Assembly (NCBI GenBank): GCA_023664185.1
Contig: JAMPGA010000002.1
Location: 220,322-284,321, forward strand
Direction: 5' to 3'
Length of the DNA: 64,000 bases
Origin: Muribaculaceae bacterium
GTDB lineage: Bacteria > Bacteroidota > Bacteroidia > Bacteroidales > Muribaculaceae
Within the stretch, counting starts at the first letter, position 1; the number at the start of each line of letters is the position of its first letter. A program made the translations under genes and the position numbers. Under the pieces are notes generated by a model. It ran no database searches. It had not been told where the DNA came from and saw only the letters and a program-made list of their open reading frames with translations. Of the stretch, positions 7,746 to 18,370 are shown piece after piece.

Positions 7746-8518
7746 AGCCTGATGGTGGTGCCTATCGGGGTGTTTAGATTGTCTGCATGCTTTATCTCCA
7801 CCGATTTCACACCCTGCTCCACGGCCTTGAGGGCATTTTGGATCTTGGGTATCATACCCTTGCTCACCACTCCCTGCTCCTTGAGGTTTTCAAATATCTC
7901 AGGGGTAATCTCAGGGATGATCGAGTCGGGGCGGTCGATATCGGCCATCACACCCGGATGCTCAAAGCAGTAGATCAGCTTAACGTCATAAAAGCTGGAA
8001 ATTTCCGTAGCGATTGCCGAGGCTATAGTGTCGGCGTTGCAGTTGAGCAGAGTGCCCTTACCATCGTGAGTGATGGAGCAGAACACAGGCACACCACCTG
8101 TCTGCAACAGATCGAGGATGAACAGGCCATCCACCGAGGTTATATCGCCCACATATCCATAGTCCACAGGCTCTTTAGGCCTCATCACAGCCCGAATGGA
8201 ATTGCCGTCGACGCCACTCACTCCCAGCGAGTAACACCCGGCAGCATTCAGCATGGAGACAATGCGTTTGTTGAGCAGACCGGCGTAGACCATGGTGACA
8301 ACGTCGAGAGTCTCGCGCGAGGTGACACGCCGCCCATCAATCATAGTGGTGGGTATTCCAAGCCGTTGGCTCAAGCGTGTAGCCTCCTTGCCTCCGCCAT
8401 GCACCAGCAGCTTAAGGCCGGGGAGTGCTTTAAACTCCTTGACGAAACGCTGCAGGGTCTCGGGCGAGTCGACCACATTGCCCCCAATCTTAACTACTGT
8501 AAATTCGCGGCGGCTCAT
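7742..8518 (-). CDS. argB: N-acylglutamate kinase
   Basis: A 258-residue amino-acid-kinase-fold enzyme that phosphorylates the gamma-carboxylate of N-acetyl- or N-succinylglutamate. Seen are the N-terminal KIGGNVVDSP phosphate loop, the VHGGGKEATRLSQRLG substrate/ATP segment and a C-terminal Lys-containing GMIPKIQNAL segment. The length fits the arginine-insensitive short ArgB type; there is no N-terminal arginine-sensing helix. ATGA overlaps on both sides bind it tightly into the operon. The succinyl substrate is inferred from the neighbouring ArgF'. Confidence 0.93.
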   Translation of the reverse strand: MSRREFTVVKIGGNVVDSPETLQRFVKEFKALPGLKLLVHGGGKEATRLSQRLGIPTTMIDGRRVTSRETLDVVTMVYAGLLNKRIVSMLNAAGCYSLGVSGVDGNSIRAVMRPKEPVDYGYVGDITSVDGLFILDLLQTGGVPVFCSITHDGKGTLLNCNADTIASAIATEISSFYDVKLIYCFEHPGVMADIDRPDSIIPEITPEIFENLKEQGVVSKGMIPKIQNALKAVEQGVKSVEIKHADNLNTPIGTTIRL

Positions 8519-9468
8519 AGCGATTCAAGCAGACGTTTAATTACCACCTGCGCCGAGATTTCGCGGTTGGCGGCCTCGGGGATAACTATGGAGCGCTCCG
8601 ACTCTATGACGTCGTCAGTCACAATCATGTTGCGCCTCACGGGCAGGCAGTGCATGAAGAAGGCATTGTCTGTAAGACCCATCTTCTCGGCGTCCACAGT
8701 CCAGGAGCGGTCGGTGGAAAGCACTTTGCCATAGTTGGGATCGGCATAGGCCGACCAGTTTTTGGCATAGACGAAGTCGGCGCCCTCGAGCGCATTGCGC
8801 TGGTCATACTCCACACGTGCACGCCCCACAAACTCGGGTGCCAGCTCGTAGCCCTCGGGGTGGGTTATGACGAAATCATAGTCGGTGGCGTTCATCCACT
8901 CGGCAAACGAGTTGGGGACGGCCTGGGGCAACGCTCTGGGGTGAGGAGCCCACGTCATCACCACTTTTGGGCGAGATTTGGTCTTGAACTCCTCGATGGT
9001 GATAAGGTCGGCAAAGCTCTGTAGGGGGTGGCGTGTGGCGGCCTCCATGGAGAACACCGGCCGGCCGGAATATTTGATGAACTGGCTTATGACGCGCTCC
9101 TCATAGTCCTCGGCTTTGTCCTTAAGCCCGGCAAACGAGCGCACGCCTATGAGGTCGCAGTAGCAGCCCATCACCGGGATAGCCTCGAGCAGATGCTCGG
9201 CCTTGTCGCCGTCCATGATGACGCCGCGCTCTGTCTCCAGCTTCCAGGCGCCCTGGTTCACGTCGAGCACCATCACATTCATACCCAGGTTCATGGCAGC
9301 CTTCTGTGTGGAGAGGCGTGTGCGCAGACTGGAGTTGAAAAATATCATCAGTAGCGTGCGGTTGCGCCCCAGCTCGGTGTGGGCAAAACGGTTTTTCTTG
9401 ACCTCAAGAGCTTCTTTTACGGCCAGGTCAAGAGGGCCTATATCGTTGACAGTGGTGAATTTGTTCAT
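8515..9468 (-). CDS. argF': N-succinylornithine carbamoyltransferase (ArgF')
   Basis: A 317-residue transcarbamylase. The carbamoyl phosphate motif is SSLRTR (residues 46-51), and the C-terminal substrate loop HCLPVRR is present. The region around Trp75 (NQGAWKLETERG) and the closely Bacteroides-like body identify the acylornithine branch, not ordinary ornithine transcarbamylase. In the Bacteroides fragilis enzyme residue 90 is Pro and favours the succinyl substrate, while Xanthomonas acetylornithine enzymes have Glu there. Here codon 90 (9199-9201) is Ala, a small residue compatible with the succinyl form. Product: N-succinylcitrulline. Overlaps argB and argD by 4 nt each. Confidence 0.93.
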   Translation of the reverse strand: MNKFTTVNDIGPLDLAVKEALEVKKNRFAHTELGRNRTLLMIFFNSSLRTRLSTQKAAMNLGMNVMVLDVNQGAWKLETERGVIMDGDKAEHLLEAIPVMGCYCDLIGVRSFAGLKDKAEDYEERVISQFIKYSGRPVFSMEAATRHPLQSFADLITIEEFKTKSRPKVVMTWAPHPRALPQAVPNSFAEWMNATDYDFVITHPEGYELAPEFVGRARVEYDQRNALEGADFVYAKNWSAYADPNYGKVLSTDRSWTVDAEKMGLTDNAFFMHCLPVRRNMIVTDDVIESERSIVIPEAANREISAQVVIKRLLESL

Positions 9469-10604
9469 GCTTCGAGGAGTCTTTCAAATGCTTGGAGGAA
9501 CGTGTCGGCCTGCTCTGTGGTCAGCCCCAAGGCGGGGAGAAGACGCACAGTGTGCTTGCCGGCACCTCCGGTGAATATCTTTTCTTCAAACAGCAGACGC
9601 TTGCGGAGTGCTGGGGCATCACCCTTGATTTCGATGCCTATCATGAGTCCGCGGCCGCGCACCTCAACTATCTCGTCGAGGCGCGAGGCCATCTCGGTGA
9701 GACGGTTGAGCAGATACTGGCCTGTCTCGGCTGCGTTGTCCACAAGATGCTCGTCGGCCATCACATCGAGCACGGCTATAGCAGCCGCACATGCCAGATG
9801 ATTGCCGCCGAAGGTGGTACCGAGCATACCCTTCATGGCATCGATGCGCGGCGATATGAGCACAGCGCCCATCGGGAAGCCGTTGGCTATGCCCTTGGCA
9901 CAGGTGATGATGTCGGGGCGCACACCGGCGTGCTGGTGGGCAAAGAACTGGCCTGTGCGGCCATATCCGCTCTGTATCTCGTCGAGTATGAGCAGCGTGC
10001 CGGTATTGTCGCAGATGGTGCGCAGGGTGCGCAGAAAGTCGTCAGCCACCATGCGTATGCCGGCCACACCCTGTATGCCCTCAACCATCACGGCGGCAAA
10101 CTCGCCGGTAGAGAGGCGTGAGCGCACGGCGGCAATGTCGCCCAGCTCCACAAACTCCACATTGTCGGTGCGGTTGAAGGGGGCCTGGATGGCAGGATTG
10201 TCGGTGGCAGCCACAGCGCCTGAGGTGCGGCCATGGAAGGCGCGGTCGAAGGCCAGTATCTTTTTGCGTCCGGTGGCAAAGGATGCCAGCTTCATGGCGT
10301 TTTCGTTGGCCTCGGCGCCCGAGTTGCACAGGAAGAGTGCATAGGAGTCATATCCGCTCTGGCGACCGAGGCGGTCGGCCAGCTGCTGCTGGAGCGAATT
10401 TTTAACTGAGTTGGAATAGAAACCCAGTTTACCCACCTGCGAGGACACTGCCTCGACATAGCGGGGATGGGCATGGCCTATGGAGATCACGGCATGGCCG
10501 CCGTAGAGGTCGAGATAGCGGGTGCCGTCGGCGGTAAACACATATGAGCCCTTGCCGCTCACGGGCTCTATGTCGTAGAGAGAATAAACGTCGAATAAAG
10601 TCAT
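9465..10604 (-). CDS. argD: N-acylornithine aminotransferase
   Basis: A 379-residue class III PLP aminotransferase. It moves the amino group from glutamate to N-acylglutamate semialdehyde, forming N-acetyl- or N-succinylornithine. Visible are the cofactor phosphate site NSGAEANENAMK, the LILDEIQSGYGRTG Asp-containing strand, and the Schiff-base lysine Lys237 in CAKGIANGFPMGA. Its first codon follows the argC stop with no gap, and it overlaps argF' by 4 nt. The succinyl substrate is inferred from the operon. Confidence 0.94.
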   Translation of the reverse strand: MTLFDVYSLYDIEPVSGKGSYVFTADGTRYLDLYGGHAVISIGHAHPRYVEAVSSQVGKLGFYSNSVKNSLQQQLADRLGRQSGYDSYALFLCNSGAEANENAMKLASFATGRKKILAFDRAFHGRTSGAVAATDNPAIQAPFNRTDNVEFVELGDIAAVRSRLSTGEFAAVMVEGIQGVAGIRMVADDFLRTLRTICDNTGTLLILDEIQSGYGRTGQFFAHQHAGVRPDIITCAKGIANGFPMGAVLISPRIDAMKGMLGTTFGGNHLACAAAIAVLDVMADEHLVDNAAETGQYLLNRLTEMASRLDEIVEVRGRGLMIGIEIKGDAPALRKRLLFEEKIFTGGAGKHTVRLLPALGLTTEQADTFLQAFERLLEA

Positions 10605-11564
10605 TTAAAAAGCGGATGGTTTGAGTCGGAGCCCGGCCTTGCAGTCGAGCCCGAACATTAGGTTCATGTTTTCCACAGCCTGGCCTGAGGCTCCTTTGAG
10701 CAGATTGTCGATGGCCGAGGTGACCAGCAGCTTGCCGCCGTGCTTCTCCAGGCTGATGACACACTTGTTGGTGTTGACCACCTGCTTGAGGTCGACGGGC
10801 GTGGTAGAGATGTGGGTAAAGGGAGCCTCGGCATAAAACAGCTCATACAGCTCCCTCACACGGTCGAGGTCGGGCTCCACGTCGACCACAGCGGTGACGA
10901 AGATGCCGCGAGCAAAGTTACCGCGCAGGGGTATGAAGGTGAGGTCGGGCTCGGCGCCACCACCCACTTGCGCAAGTGTGCGCTTTATCTCGGCCAGGTG
11001 CTGGTGAGTGAAGGGTTTGTAGACGCTCAGATTGTCGGTGCGCCACGAATAGTGGGTGGTGCTACCCGGCTTCACTCCGGCACCTGTGGAGCCTGTGATG
11101 CCGTTTATACAGGCTTCTTTCAGCAGGCCGGCGGCTGCCAGAGGGAGCAGCGCCAGCTGGATGGCTGTGGCAAAGCAGCCGGGATTGGCCACCTTGCGGG
11201 CTGTGGCTATGCGAGGGGCGTTGACCTCGGGGAGGCCGTAGACGTATCCCTCTGACTCATCGCGGAAGTCCTGGGCCAGATCCACCACCCCGAGAGTCGG
11301 GGGCATGGTGTTCTCCTCCCAGAATTTGTGGCTGAACCCGTGTCCCTGACACAGAAACAGTACATCCACGCTCCGTAGGTCAAAGCTATCGGCAAAGCGC
11401 AGATCGGTCTCGCCTATGAGCCCTTCATGCACGGCCGAGAGTGGCGCCCCGGCATTTGAGGTGGAATGGACAAACTCTATCTCCACGTCGGGATGATTGA
11501 GCAGGAGGCGCACCAGCTCACCGGCGGTGTAGCCGGCACCCCCTATTATACCGGCCTTTATCAT
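10605..11564 (-). CDS. argC: N-acyl-gamma-glutamyl-phosphate reductase
   Basis: A 319-residue NADPH-dependent reductase. The N-terminal Rossmann segment is AGIIGGAGYTAGELVRLL, and the catalytic cysteine is Cys130 in VANPGCFATA, the ArgC signature. It reduces the acylglutamyl phosphate made by ArgB to the semialdehyde used by ArgD. It abuts argD directly and overlaps argG by 4 nt. Confidence 0.95.
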   Translation of the reverse strand: MIKAGIIGGAGYTAGELVRLLLNHPDVEIEFVHSTSNAGAPLSAVHEGLIGETDLRFADSFDLRSVDVLFLCQGHGFSHKFWEENTMPPTLGVVDLAQDFRDESEGYVYGLPEVNAPRIATARKVANPGCFATAIQLALLPLAAAGLLKEACINGITGSTGAGVKPGSTTHYSWRTDNLSVYKPFTHQHLAEIKRTLAQVGGGAEPDLTFIPLRGNFARGIFVTAVVDVEPDLDRVRELYELFYAEAPFTHISTTPVDLKQVVNTNKCVISLEKHGGKLLVTSAIDNLLKGASGQAVENMNLMFGLDCKAGLRLKPSAF

Positions 11565-12763
11565 TCGTTCTTGCCGTTGCGTTTCTGGACGTTGTGATAT
11601 ATCTTCATGGGGTTGGCCATAATCTTGGTGAACCCTTTGACATCGTCGGCGCTCCAGGCCTTGTTTACCTCGCCATATTCGCCGAAGTCGGTCTTCATGA
11701 GATCGTAGGGCGAATCTACGCCCACTAGAGTATAGGAGAGCGGGCGGAGGGTGATTTCTACGGTGCCGTTGACGTTGCGCTGCGAAGTCTCAAGATAAGC
11801 CTCCATCTCGCGCATCACGGGGTCGAGATACTGGCTCTCGTGCAAGAACATGCCATACCATGTGCCTATCTGGTCTTTCCAGTACTGCTGCCACTTGGTC
11901 AGGGTGTGCTTCTCGAGCATCTTGTGGGCGGCAATGATGAGGATGGGACCGGCGGCCTCAAAGCCCACACGCCCCTTTATGCCGATAATGGTGTCGCCGA
12001 TGTGCATGTCGCGACCTATGCCGTAGCGCGATCCCAGGCGCTCCACCTCGCGTATGGCATCCACGGGATTGTCGTAGCTCACACCGTTGACGGCCACAGG
12101 CTCGCCCTCCTCAAAGGTAATGGTGAGCTTCTCCTCGCCCTGGGCTGTCACCTGGCTGGGATATGCCTGGTCGGGCAGAGTCTGCTCGGAGTGGAGTGTC
12201 TCCTTGCCGCCGATAGATGTGCCCCAGAGGCCCTTGTTGATGGAATATTCCATCTTCTTGAAGTCGGCCTCTATGCCATGCTTGCGCAGATAGTCTATCT
12301 CATACTCTCGTGTCAGGGTCATGTCGCGTGTGGGGGTGATGATCTCGATCTCGGGAGCCAGTATCTGGAATGTGAGGTCGAAACGCACCTGGTCGTTTCC
12401 GGCGCCGGTCGAGCCGTGAGCCACGGCATCGGCTCCGATCTTCTTGGCATACTCAATTATGGCCATGGCCTGGAATATGCGCTCGGATGATACGGAGATG
12501 GGATATGTGCCGTTGCGCAGCACATTGCCGGCTATCATGTAGCGTATGGAGCGGTAATAGTAATCTTTGGTGACGTCGAGAGCCGCATGTGAGGCTGCAC
12601 CCAGAGCCAGAGCGCGCTCGCGGATGCGCTCCAGCTCGGAGTCGGTGAATCCGCCGGTGTTGGCTATGGCTGTGTGCACTTCATATCCGAGGTCTTCAGA
12701 AAGATATTTTGCAGCAAACGAGGTGTCGAGACCTCCGCTGAATGCCAGTACTACTTTTTTCAT
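11561..12763 (-). CDS. argG: Argininosuccinate synthase
   Basis: A 400-residue ATP-pyrophosphatase (adenylating) enzyme that joins citrulline and aspartate. The N-terminal AFSGGLDTSFAAKYL is the PP-loop, and GSTGAGNDQVRFD carries the conserved aspartate/citrulline site. It lies 7 nt downstream of the GNAT gene and overlaps argC, making it the second gene of the operon. Length is normal for the family. Confidence 0.96.
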   Translation of the reverse strand: MKKVVLAFSGGLDTSFAAKYLSEDLGYEVHTAIANTGGFTDSELERIRERALALGAASHAALDVTKDYYYRSIRYMIAGNVLRNGTYPISVSSERIFQAMAIIEYAKKIGADAVAHGSTGAGNDQVRFDLTFQILAPEIEIITPTRDMTLTREYEIDYLRKHGIEADFKKMEYSINKGLWGTSIGGKETLHSEQTLPDQAYPSQVTAQGEEKLTITFEEGEPVAVNGVSYDNPVDAIREVERLGSRYGIGRDMHIGDTIIGIKGRVGFEAAGPILIIAAHKMLEKHTLTKWQQYWKDQIGTWYGMFLHESQYLDPVMREMEAYLETSQRNVNGTVEITLRPLSYTLVGVDSPYDLMKTDFGEYGEVNKAWSADDVKGFTKIMANPMKIYHNVQKRNGKNE

Positions 12764-12770
12764 TGTTTTC

Positions 12771-13388
12771 TTATTTCAGATGAAGGAGCGATTTGATTTT
12801 GTTTCCTATCCACATAGTGTAGGGGCGGCTCTTTGAAGGGCGCTCCAGGCGCGCCTTGGGGTCGTAGAGCATACCGGTGCACAGGCACATCCTGCGGTTG
12901 TTGCGCTGGAGTATATCGTAGTTTACACAACCCTTGCATCCGGCCCAGAACTCATCGTCGTCGGTGAGCTCGGAGAAGGTGACGGGCTTGTAGCCCATCT
13001 GCGAATTGAGCTTCATGACGGGCAGCGATGTGGTGATGGAAAAAATCTTGGCGAAGGGAAACCGAAGTCTCGCAAGCTCAAAGGTCTTCGCCTTAATGCG
13101 GGCCGCCAGGCCCAATCGTCGGAACTCGGGGTCCACGATGAGGCCCGATGTGGCCACATAATCACCATGTTCCCAACTCTCTATGTAGCTGAATCCTATC
13201 AGCCTGTCGTCACAGAGAGCCACCACGGCCTTACCGCCTGTAATCTTCTTGGCGATATACTCCGGCGAACGGCGCGCTATGCCTGTGCCGCGCTGGAGGG
13301 CCGACTCATAGATGAGGTCTACTATCTTCTGGGCATGTTTCACATGCTCTTCGGTGGCAAACATCACCTTAATTTGGTCGTTGTTCAT
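12771..13388 (-). CDS. GNAT-family N-acyltransferase, first gene of the arg operon
   Basis: A 205-residue GNAT protein. The acyl-CoA-binding loop is PEFRRLGLAARI (residues 87-98), preceded by the usual beta-strand (VATSGLIVD). It carries four cysteines as C151-x2-C154 and C168-x-C170, an arrangement that could hold a metal. It leads the arg operon by position, 7 nt before argG. No classical ArgA or ArgJ is present in the cluster, so this is the obvious candidate for acylating glutamate (acetyl- or succinyl-CoA donor). That function is inference from position and fold; another acyl substrate is possible. Confidence 0.8.
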   Translation of the reverse strand: MNNDQIKVMFATEEHVKHAQKIVDLIYESALQRGTGIARRSPEYIAKKITGGKAVVALCDDRLIGFSYIESWEHGDYVATSGLIVDPEFRRLGLAARIKAKTFELARLRFPFAKIFSITTSLPVMKLNSQMGYKPVTFSELTDDDEFWAGCKGCVNYDILQRNNRRMCLCTGMLYDPKARLERPSKSRPYTMWIGNKIKSLLHLK

Positions 13389-13455
13389 CCTTAGACTAAT
13401 GTTGTTAAGCTGTGCTTCGTGATTAAAAAATTTTAAGTATATGAGGAAAATTGTG

Positions 13456-13463
13456 CAAAGTTA
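13456..13463 (-). promoter_or_regulatory. Probable -7 element of the arg operon promoter
   Basis: CAAAGTTA on the plus strand is TAACTTTG on the minus strand, a full match to TAnnTTTG, giving a leader of about 64 nt before the GNAT gene. I could not find a convincing TTG at the -33 distance, and no clear arginine-repressor palindrome. Confidence 0.5.
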
Positions 13464-13594
13464 CAAAAAATATTTCAATTTCTTTCAGAGTTTGAAATTT
13501 TAAACGCCAAAAATTGTAAACACCAAACATATTAAGGACCATAAATGTTTAAAGAATGTGAACATTTTCATCCTCATATTAAACATACTTCAGA

Positions 13595-14296
13595 ATGAGA
13601 AAATTATTTGCTGAGGGTATCGGAACCATGTTTCTGGTGCTACTCGCCTGTGGCAGTGCTGTTCTTGCCGGCCCCTCGATCGGAGGTCTTGGCATAGGTC
13701 TGTGTTTCGGTCTTGTGCTTGTGTGTCTGTGCTATGCCATCGGTGGCATATCGGGTTGCCATGTCAATCCGGCCGTGTCGATAGCCATGCTGCTCTCCGG
13801 GCGCATGAAGGCCAGCGAATGTTGCGGTTACATTGTGGCCCAACTCCTCGGCGCCACCGTCGGCGCAGCGTTCCTGTATTGCCTCACCGAGCTTGGACTC
13901 GGCTATAATTATGGTGGCACCACTGCAGCCTCAGGCAGCTATCTGGCCACTAATGTGCTCCAGCCCGGCGCCACCCCCATGATGGCTCTCCTCACCGAGG
14001 GGTTGCTCACGTTCTTCTTCGTGCTCATAGTGCTTGGAGCCACCGACTCTCACACATCGTTCACCAAGTTTGGCGGCATAGCCATAGGTCTGGGTCTCGG
14101 ACTGGTAAATATCGTGGGCATCCCCGTAGACAACTGTTCGGTGAATCCGGCCCGTTCATTCGGCCCCGCTGTATTCGACCCCACTGCATGGCCCGACTTC
14201 TGGATCATGGTTGTAGGCCCGCTGATAGGCGCCGTCATTGCAGCCCTGGCCTGGCGTGCACTTACCCCTGCCCCTGCCCCCGACTCGGTTGAATAA
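13595..14296 (+). CDS. aqpZ: Aquaporin (MIP family)
   Basis: A 233-residue six-helix channel with both half-helix signatures, HVNPAVS and SVNPARS. Aligned by eye to E. coli AqpZ, the selectivity-filter positions read Phe (position 43), Asn in place of His174, Cys in place of Thr183, and Arg189. Water-specific aquaporins normally keep the His, so substrate range is uncertain, although the rest looks AqpZ-like, not GlpF-like. Inner membrane. It is divergent from the arg operon and followed by a strong terminator, so probably monocistronic. Confidence 0.88.
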   Translation: MRKLFAEGIGTMFLVLLACGSAVLAGPSIGGLGIGLCFGLVLVCLCYAIGGISGCHVNPAVSIAMLLSGRMKASECCGYIVAQLLGATVGAAFLYCLTELGLGYNYGGTTAASGSYLATNVLQPGATPMMALLTEGLLTFFFVLIVLGATDSHTSFTKFGGIAIGLGLGLVNIVGIPVDNCSVNPARSFGPAVFDPTAWPDFWIMVVGPLIGAVIAALAWRALTPAPAPDSVE

Positions 14297-14319
14297 ACCG
14301 TCCCTCCGACACAATATTA

Positions 14320-14356
14320 AAACACACGGTCTCTTGTGCGAGAGACCGCGTGTTTT
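14320..14356 (+). terminator. Terminator after the aquaporin gene
   Basis: AACAC-A-CGGTCTCT pairs with AGAGACCG-C-GTGTT around TGTGCG and runs into T6. Between 14357 and 14536 I see no gene. Confidence 0.85.
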
Positions 14357-14536
14357 TTGTGTGTACTTTGGATTTATAAAATTGCCTTTATAGGTATACA
14401 GTGTGTCTAAAATCGCCACAAAATTTTATACAATACCTAAATCTCCTCCAAATTAACAAGGATCGTTTAAAGGAATCATTCCCCTCATCTGTCGCGCATC
14501 TGCAAAATTTGTTTTTATATATTTGTCATTTTTTAT

Positions 14537-14544
14537 TAATTTTG
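14537..14544 (+). promoter_or_regulatory. -7 element of the pyrG promoter
   Basis: TAATTTTG matches TAnnTTTG exactly and gives a leader of about 40 nt. TTTG motifs upstream are not at the ideal -33 spacing. Confidence 0.55.
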
Positions 14545-14552
14545 CGGTTTGA

Positions 14553-16199
<1,647 letters not shown>

Positions 16200-16239
16200 C
16201 CAAAAAAGACACCCATAATTCCCACACTGACATCGAATA

Positions 16240-18342
16240 ATGGACAAAAACACTCTCACGGGCCTGCTGCTGATGGGCCTGGTGTTTCTCGGATTCACAT
16301 GGCTCAACAAGCCCAGCGCCGAGGAGATTGAACGCCAGCGCCAGGAAGCAGAGCGCATCGAGGCCGAATCGAAAGCCAAGTCGGCACAACCCGCGGCTCT
16401 GACCCTCGACTCCATCACTCCGGCCGAGACATCGACCATAGCCGCCACCATCCGCGAGCTCGGCACCACCGACACCGTGGCCGGCACCTCGATGCTCAAA
16501 GTCGGCGCCGTAGACCTCTCTGTAAATGCCGAGGGCAAAATCAACGGCACCATCGAGGCCGACGGCAAGATTATCCCCGCCGACTCCCTCCTGGCCAACC
16601 GCATCTCGGGGCTGAAACGCTCCACAGCCTCGGCAGCCCTCACAGCCCTGCGCGAGGCCATGAGCACCGCCGTGCGATATCGCGGATTTGCGCGCCACCT
16701 CTCGGGCGACTCCTCGACCGTGACCCTTGCCAACAAATATCTCACCCTCGAGCTCTCAAACAAAGGCGGCATCATTTCAAAGGCCACCCTCAACGATTAT
16801 AACAGCTACGACTCCACCGCCGTCACCCTCATGGCGCCTGAGACCGACCTCTACAGCTTCACACTCACGTCGGCCAACCAGCGCTTCGAGACCTCGGAAT
16901 TCTACTTCACACCCGTGCAGGAGAACGACTCCACCGTCACCATGCGCCTCGACCTCGGCGACGGCGCCGTGTGGGCTCTGCGCTACACCCTCCCCGCCGA
17001 CTCTTACCTGGTAAACATCGACGTGATACAGAGCGGCATGGAGACTGTGATACCCACATCGGTGGCCACCATGGATCTGAACTGGTATCAGAAGATGCGC
17101 CGCCTGGAGGCCGGACGTGTGTTTGAGGAGCGCAACTCGGCTCTCTACTACATGTATCCCGACGGCGACGTGGAGAATCTGAGCGAGAGCGGCTCAAAGC
17201 AGAAGGAGGTAAACCAGCGCCTGAAATGGGTGAGCTGCAAAAACCAGTTCTTCTCGGCTGTGCTCATGGCCCGCTCCAACTTTGCCGCCGCCAACCTCAG
17301 CAGCGTGGAGCTGAAAGAGAATCCCGACTTTATCAAGGAGATGAACATAGGCCTCACCGTCGACTACTCGGCTGCCCTGGCCAATCCCGCCAGCTTCACC
17401 ATGTATCTCGGCCCCAACTCATATCCCCTGATGAAGGCGGTGGAGACCGAGATATTCCCCGAGGAAAACATGCACCTCACCAAGCTGATACCTCTGGGCT
17501 GGCCCATATTCCGCTGGATCAACACGCTGATCATCATCCCCGTGTTCTCCTTCCTGGGCTCGTTCATATCAAACTACGGCATCATCATCCTGCTGCTCAC
17601 CATCTTTATCAAGATTATCCTCTATCCCTTCACCTACAAGAGCCTCATCTCGCAGGCCAAGATGCGCCTACTGGCTCCTGAGATAAAGGTGATAAACGAT
17701 AAATATCCCGGCCAGGAGAACGCCATGAAACGCCAGCAGGAGACCATGGCTCTATACTCGCGCGCCGGAGCCAACCCCATGTCGGGCTGTCTGCCCATGC
17801 TGCTGCAGATGCCGGTGCTCATAGCCATGTTCTGGTTCTTCCCCTCGGCCATCGAGCTGCGAGGCGAGTCGTTCCTCTGGGCCAAAGACCTTGCCGCGCC
17901 AGATGCCATAGTGTCGTGGACAGCAAACATACCCTTCATCTCCTCAACCTTCGGCAACCACATCTCGCTCTTCTGTCTGCTCATGACAGGCACAAACATC
18001 ATCTACACCTATCTCACCCAGCAGTCGCAGGGGTCGGCAGCAATGCCAGGCATGAAGTGGATGATGTATCTGATGCCGCTGATGTTCCTCTTTATCTTCA
18101 ACAACTATGCCGCCGGCCTGAGCTACTACTACTTCCTGTCGCTGCTCATCACCATCGTGCTCACCTACATCTTCCGCCACGTGGTCTCCGAAGAGAAGAT
18201 GCGCGCCAAGATGGCTGCCGAAGCCAAGAAGCCCAAAAAGAAAGGCTGGTTTGCCACAAAGCTTGAAGAGGCTCAGAAACAGCAGGAAGCCATGCTGCGC
18301 GAACAGCGCAAGCGCCAGGGTGGCGGTAAGAGGAAAAACTAA
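16240..18342 (+). CDS. yidC: Membrane protein insertase YidC
   Basis: A 700-residue YidC of the Gram-negative type with an N-terminal anchor (residues about 4-22), a large periplasmic beta-sandwich domain (about 100-400) and the conserved five-helix 60-kDa IMP region near the C-terminus, including the hydrophilic-groove helix segment YKSLISQAKMRLLAPEI. The C-terminal tail is lysine-rich (KKPKKKGW...KRKN), suited to ribosome binding. It inserts and folds inner-membrane proteins alone or with SecYEG. It sits 40 nt after pyrG. Confidence 0.96.
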   Translation: MDKNTLTGLLLMGLVFLGFTWLNKPSAEEIERQRQEAERIEAESKAKSAQPAALTLDSITPAETSTIAATIRELGTTDTVAGTSMLKVGAVDLSVNAEGKINGTIEADGKIIPADSLLANRISGLKRSTASAALTALREAMSTAVRYRGFARHLSGDSSTVTLANKYLTLELSNKGGIISKATLNDYNSYDSTAVTLMAPETDLYSFTLTSANQRFETSEFYFTPVQENDSTVTMRLDLGDGAVWALRYTLPADSYLVNIDVIQSGMETVIPTSVATMDLNWYQKMRRLEAGRVFEERNSALYYMYPDGDVENLSESGSKQKEVNQRLKWVSCKNQFFSAVLMARSNFAAANLSSVELKENPDFIKEMNIGLTVDYSAALANPASFTMYLGPNSYPLMKAVETEIFPEENMHLTKLIPLGWPIFRWINTLIIIPVFSFLGSFISNYGIIILLLTIFIKIILYPFTYKSLISQAKMRLLAPEIKVINDKYPGQENAMKRQQETMALYSRAGANPMSGCLPMLLQMPVLIAMFWFFPSAIELRGESFLWAKDLAAPDAIVSWTANIPFISSTFGNHISLFCLLMTGTNIIYTYLTQQSQGSAAMPGMKWMMYLMPLMFLFIFNNYAAGLSYYYFLSLLITIVLTYIFRHVVSEEKMRAKMAAEAKKPKKKGWFATKLEEAQKQQEAMLREQRKRQGGGKRKN

Positions 18343-18370
18343 TCTCTCTCAACTCCCCGACTCTCGACTC

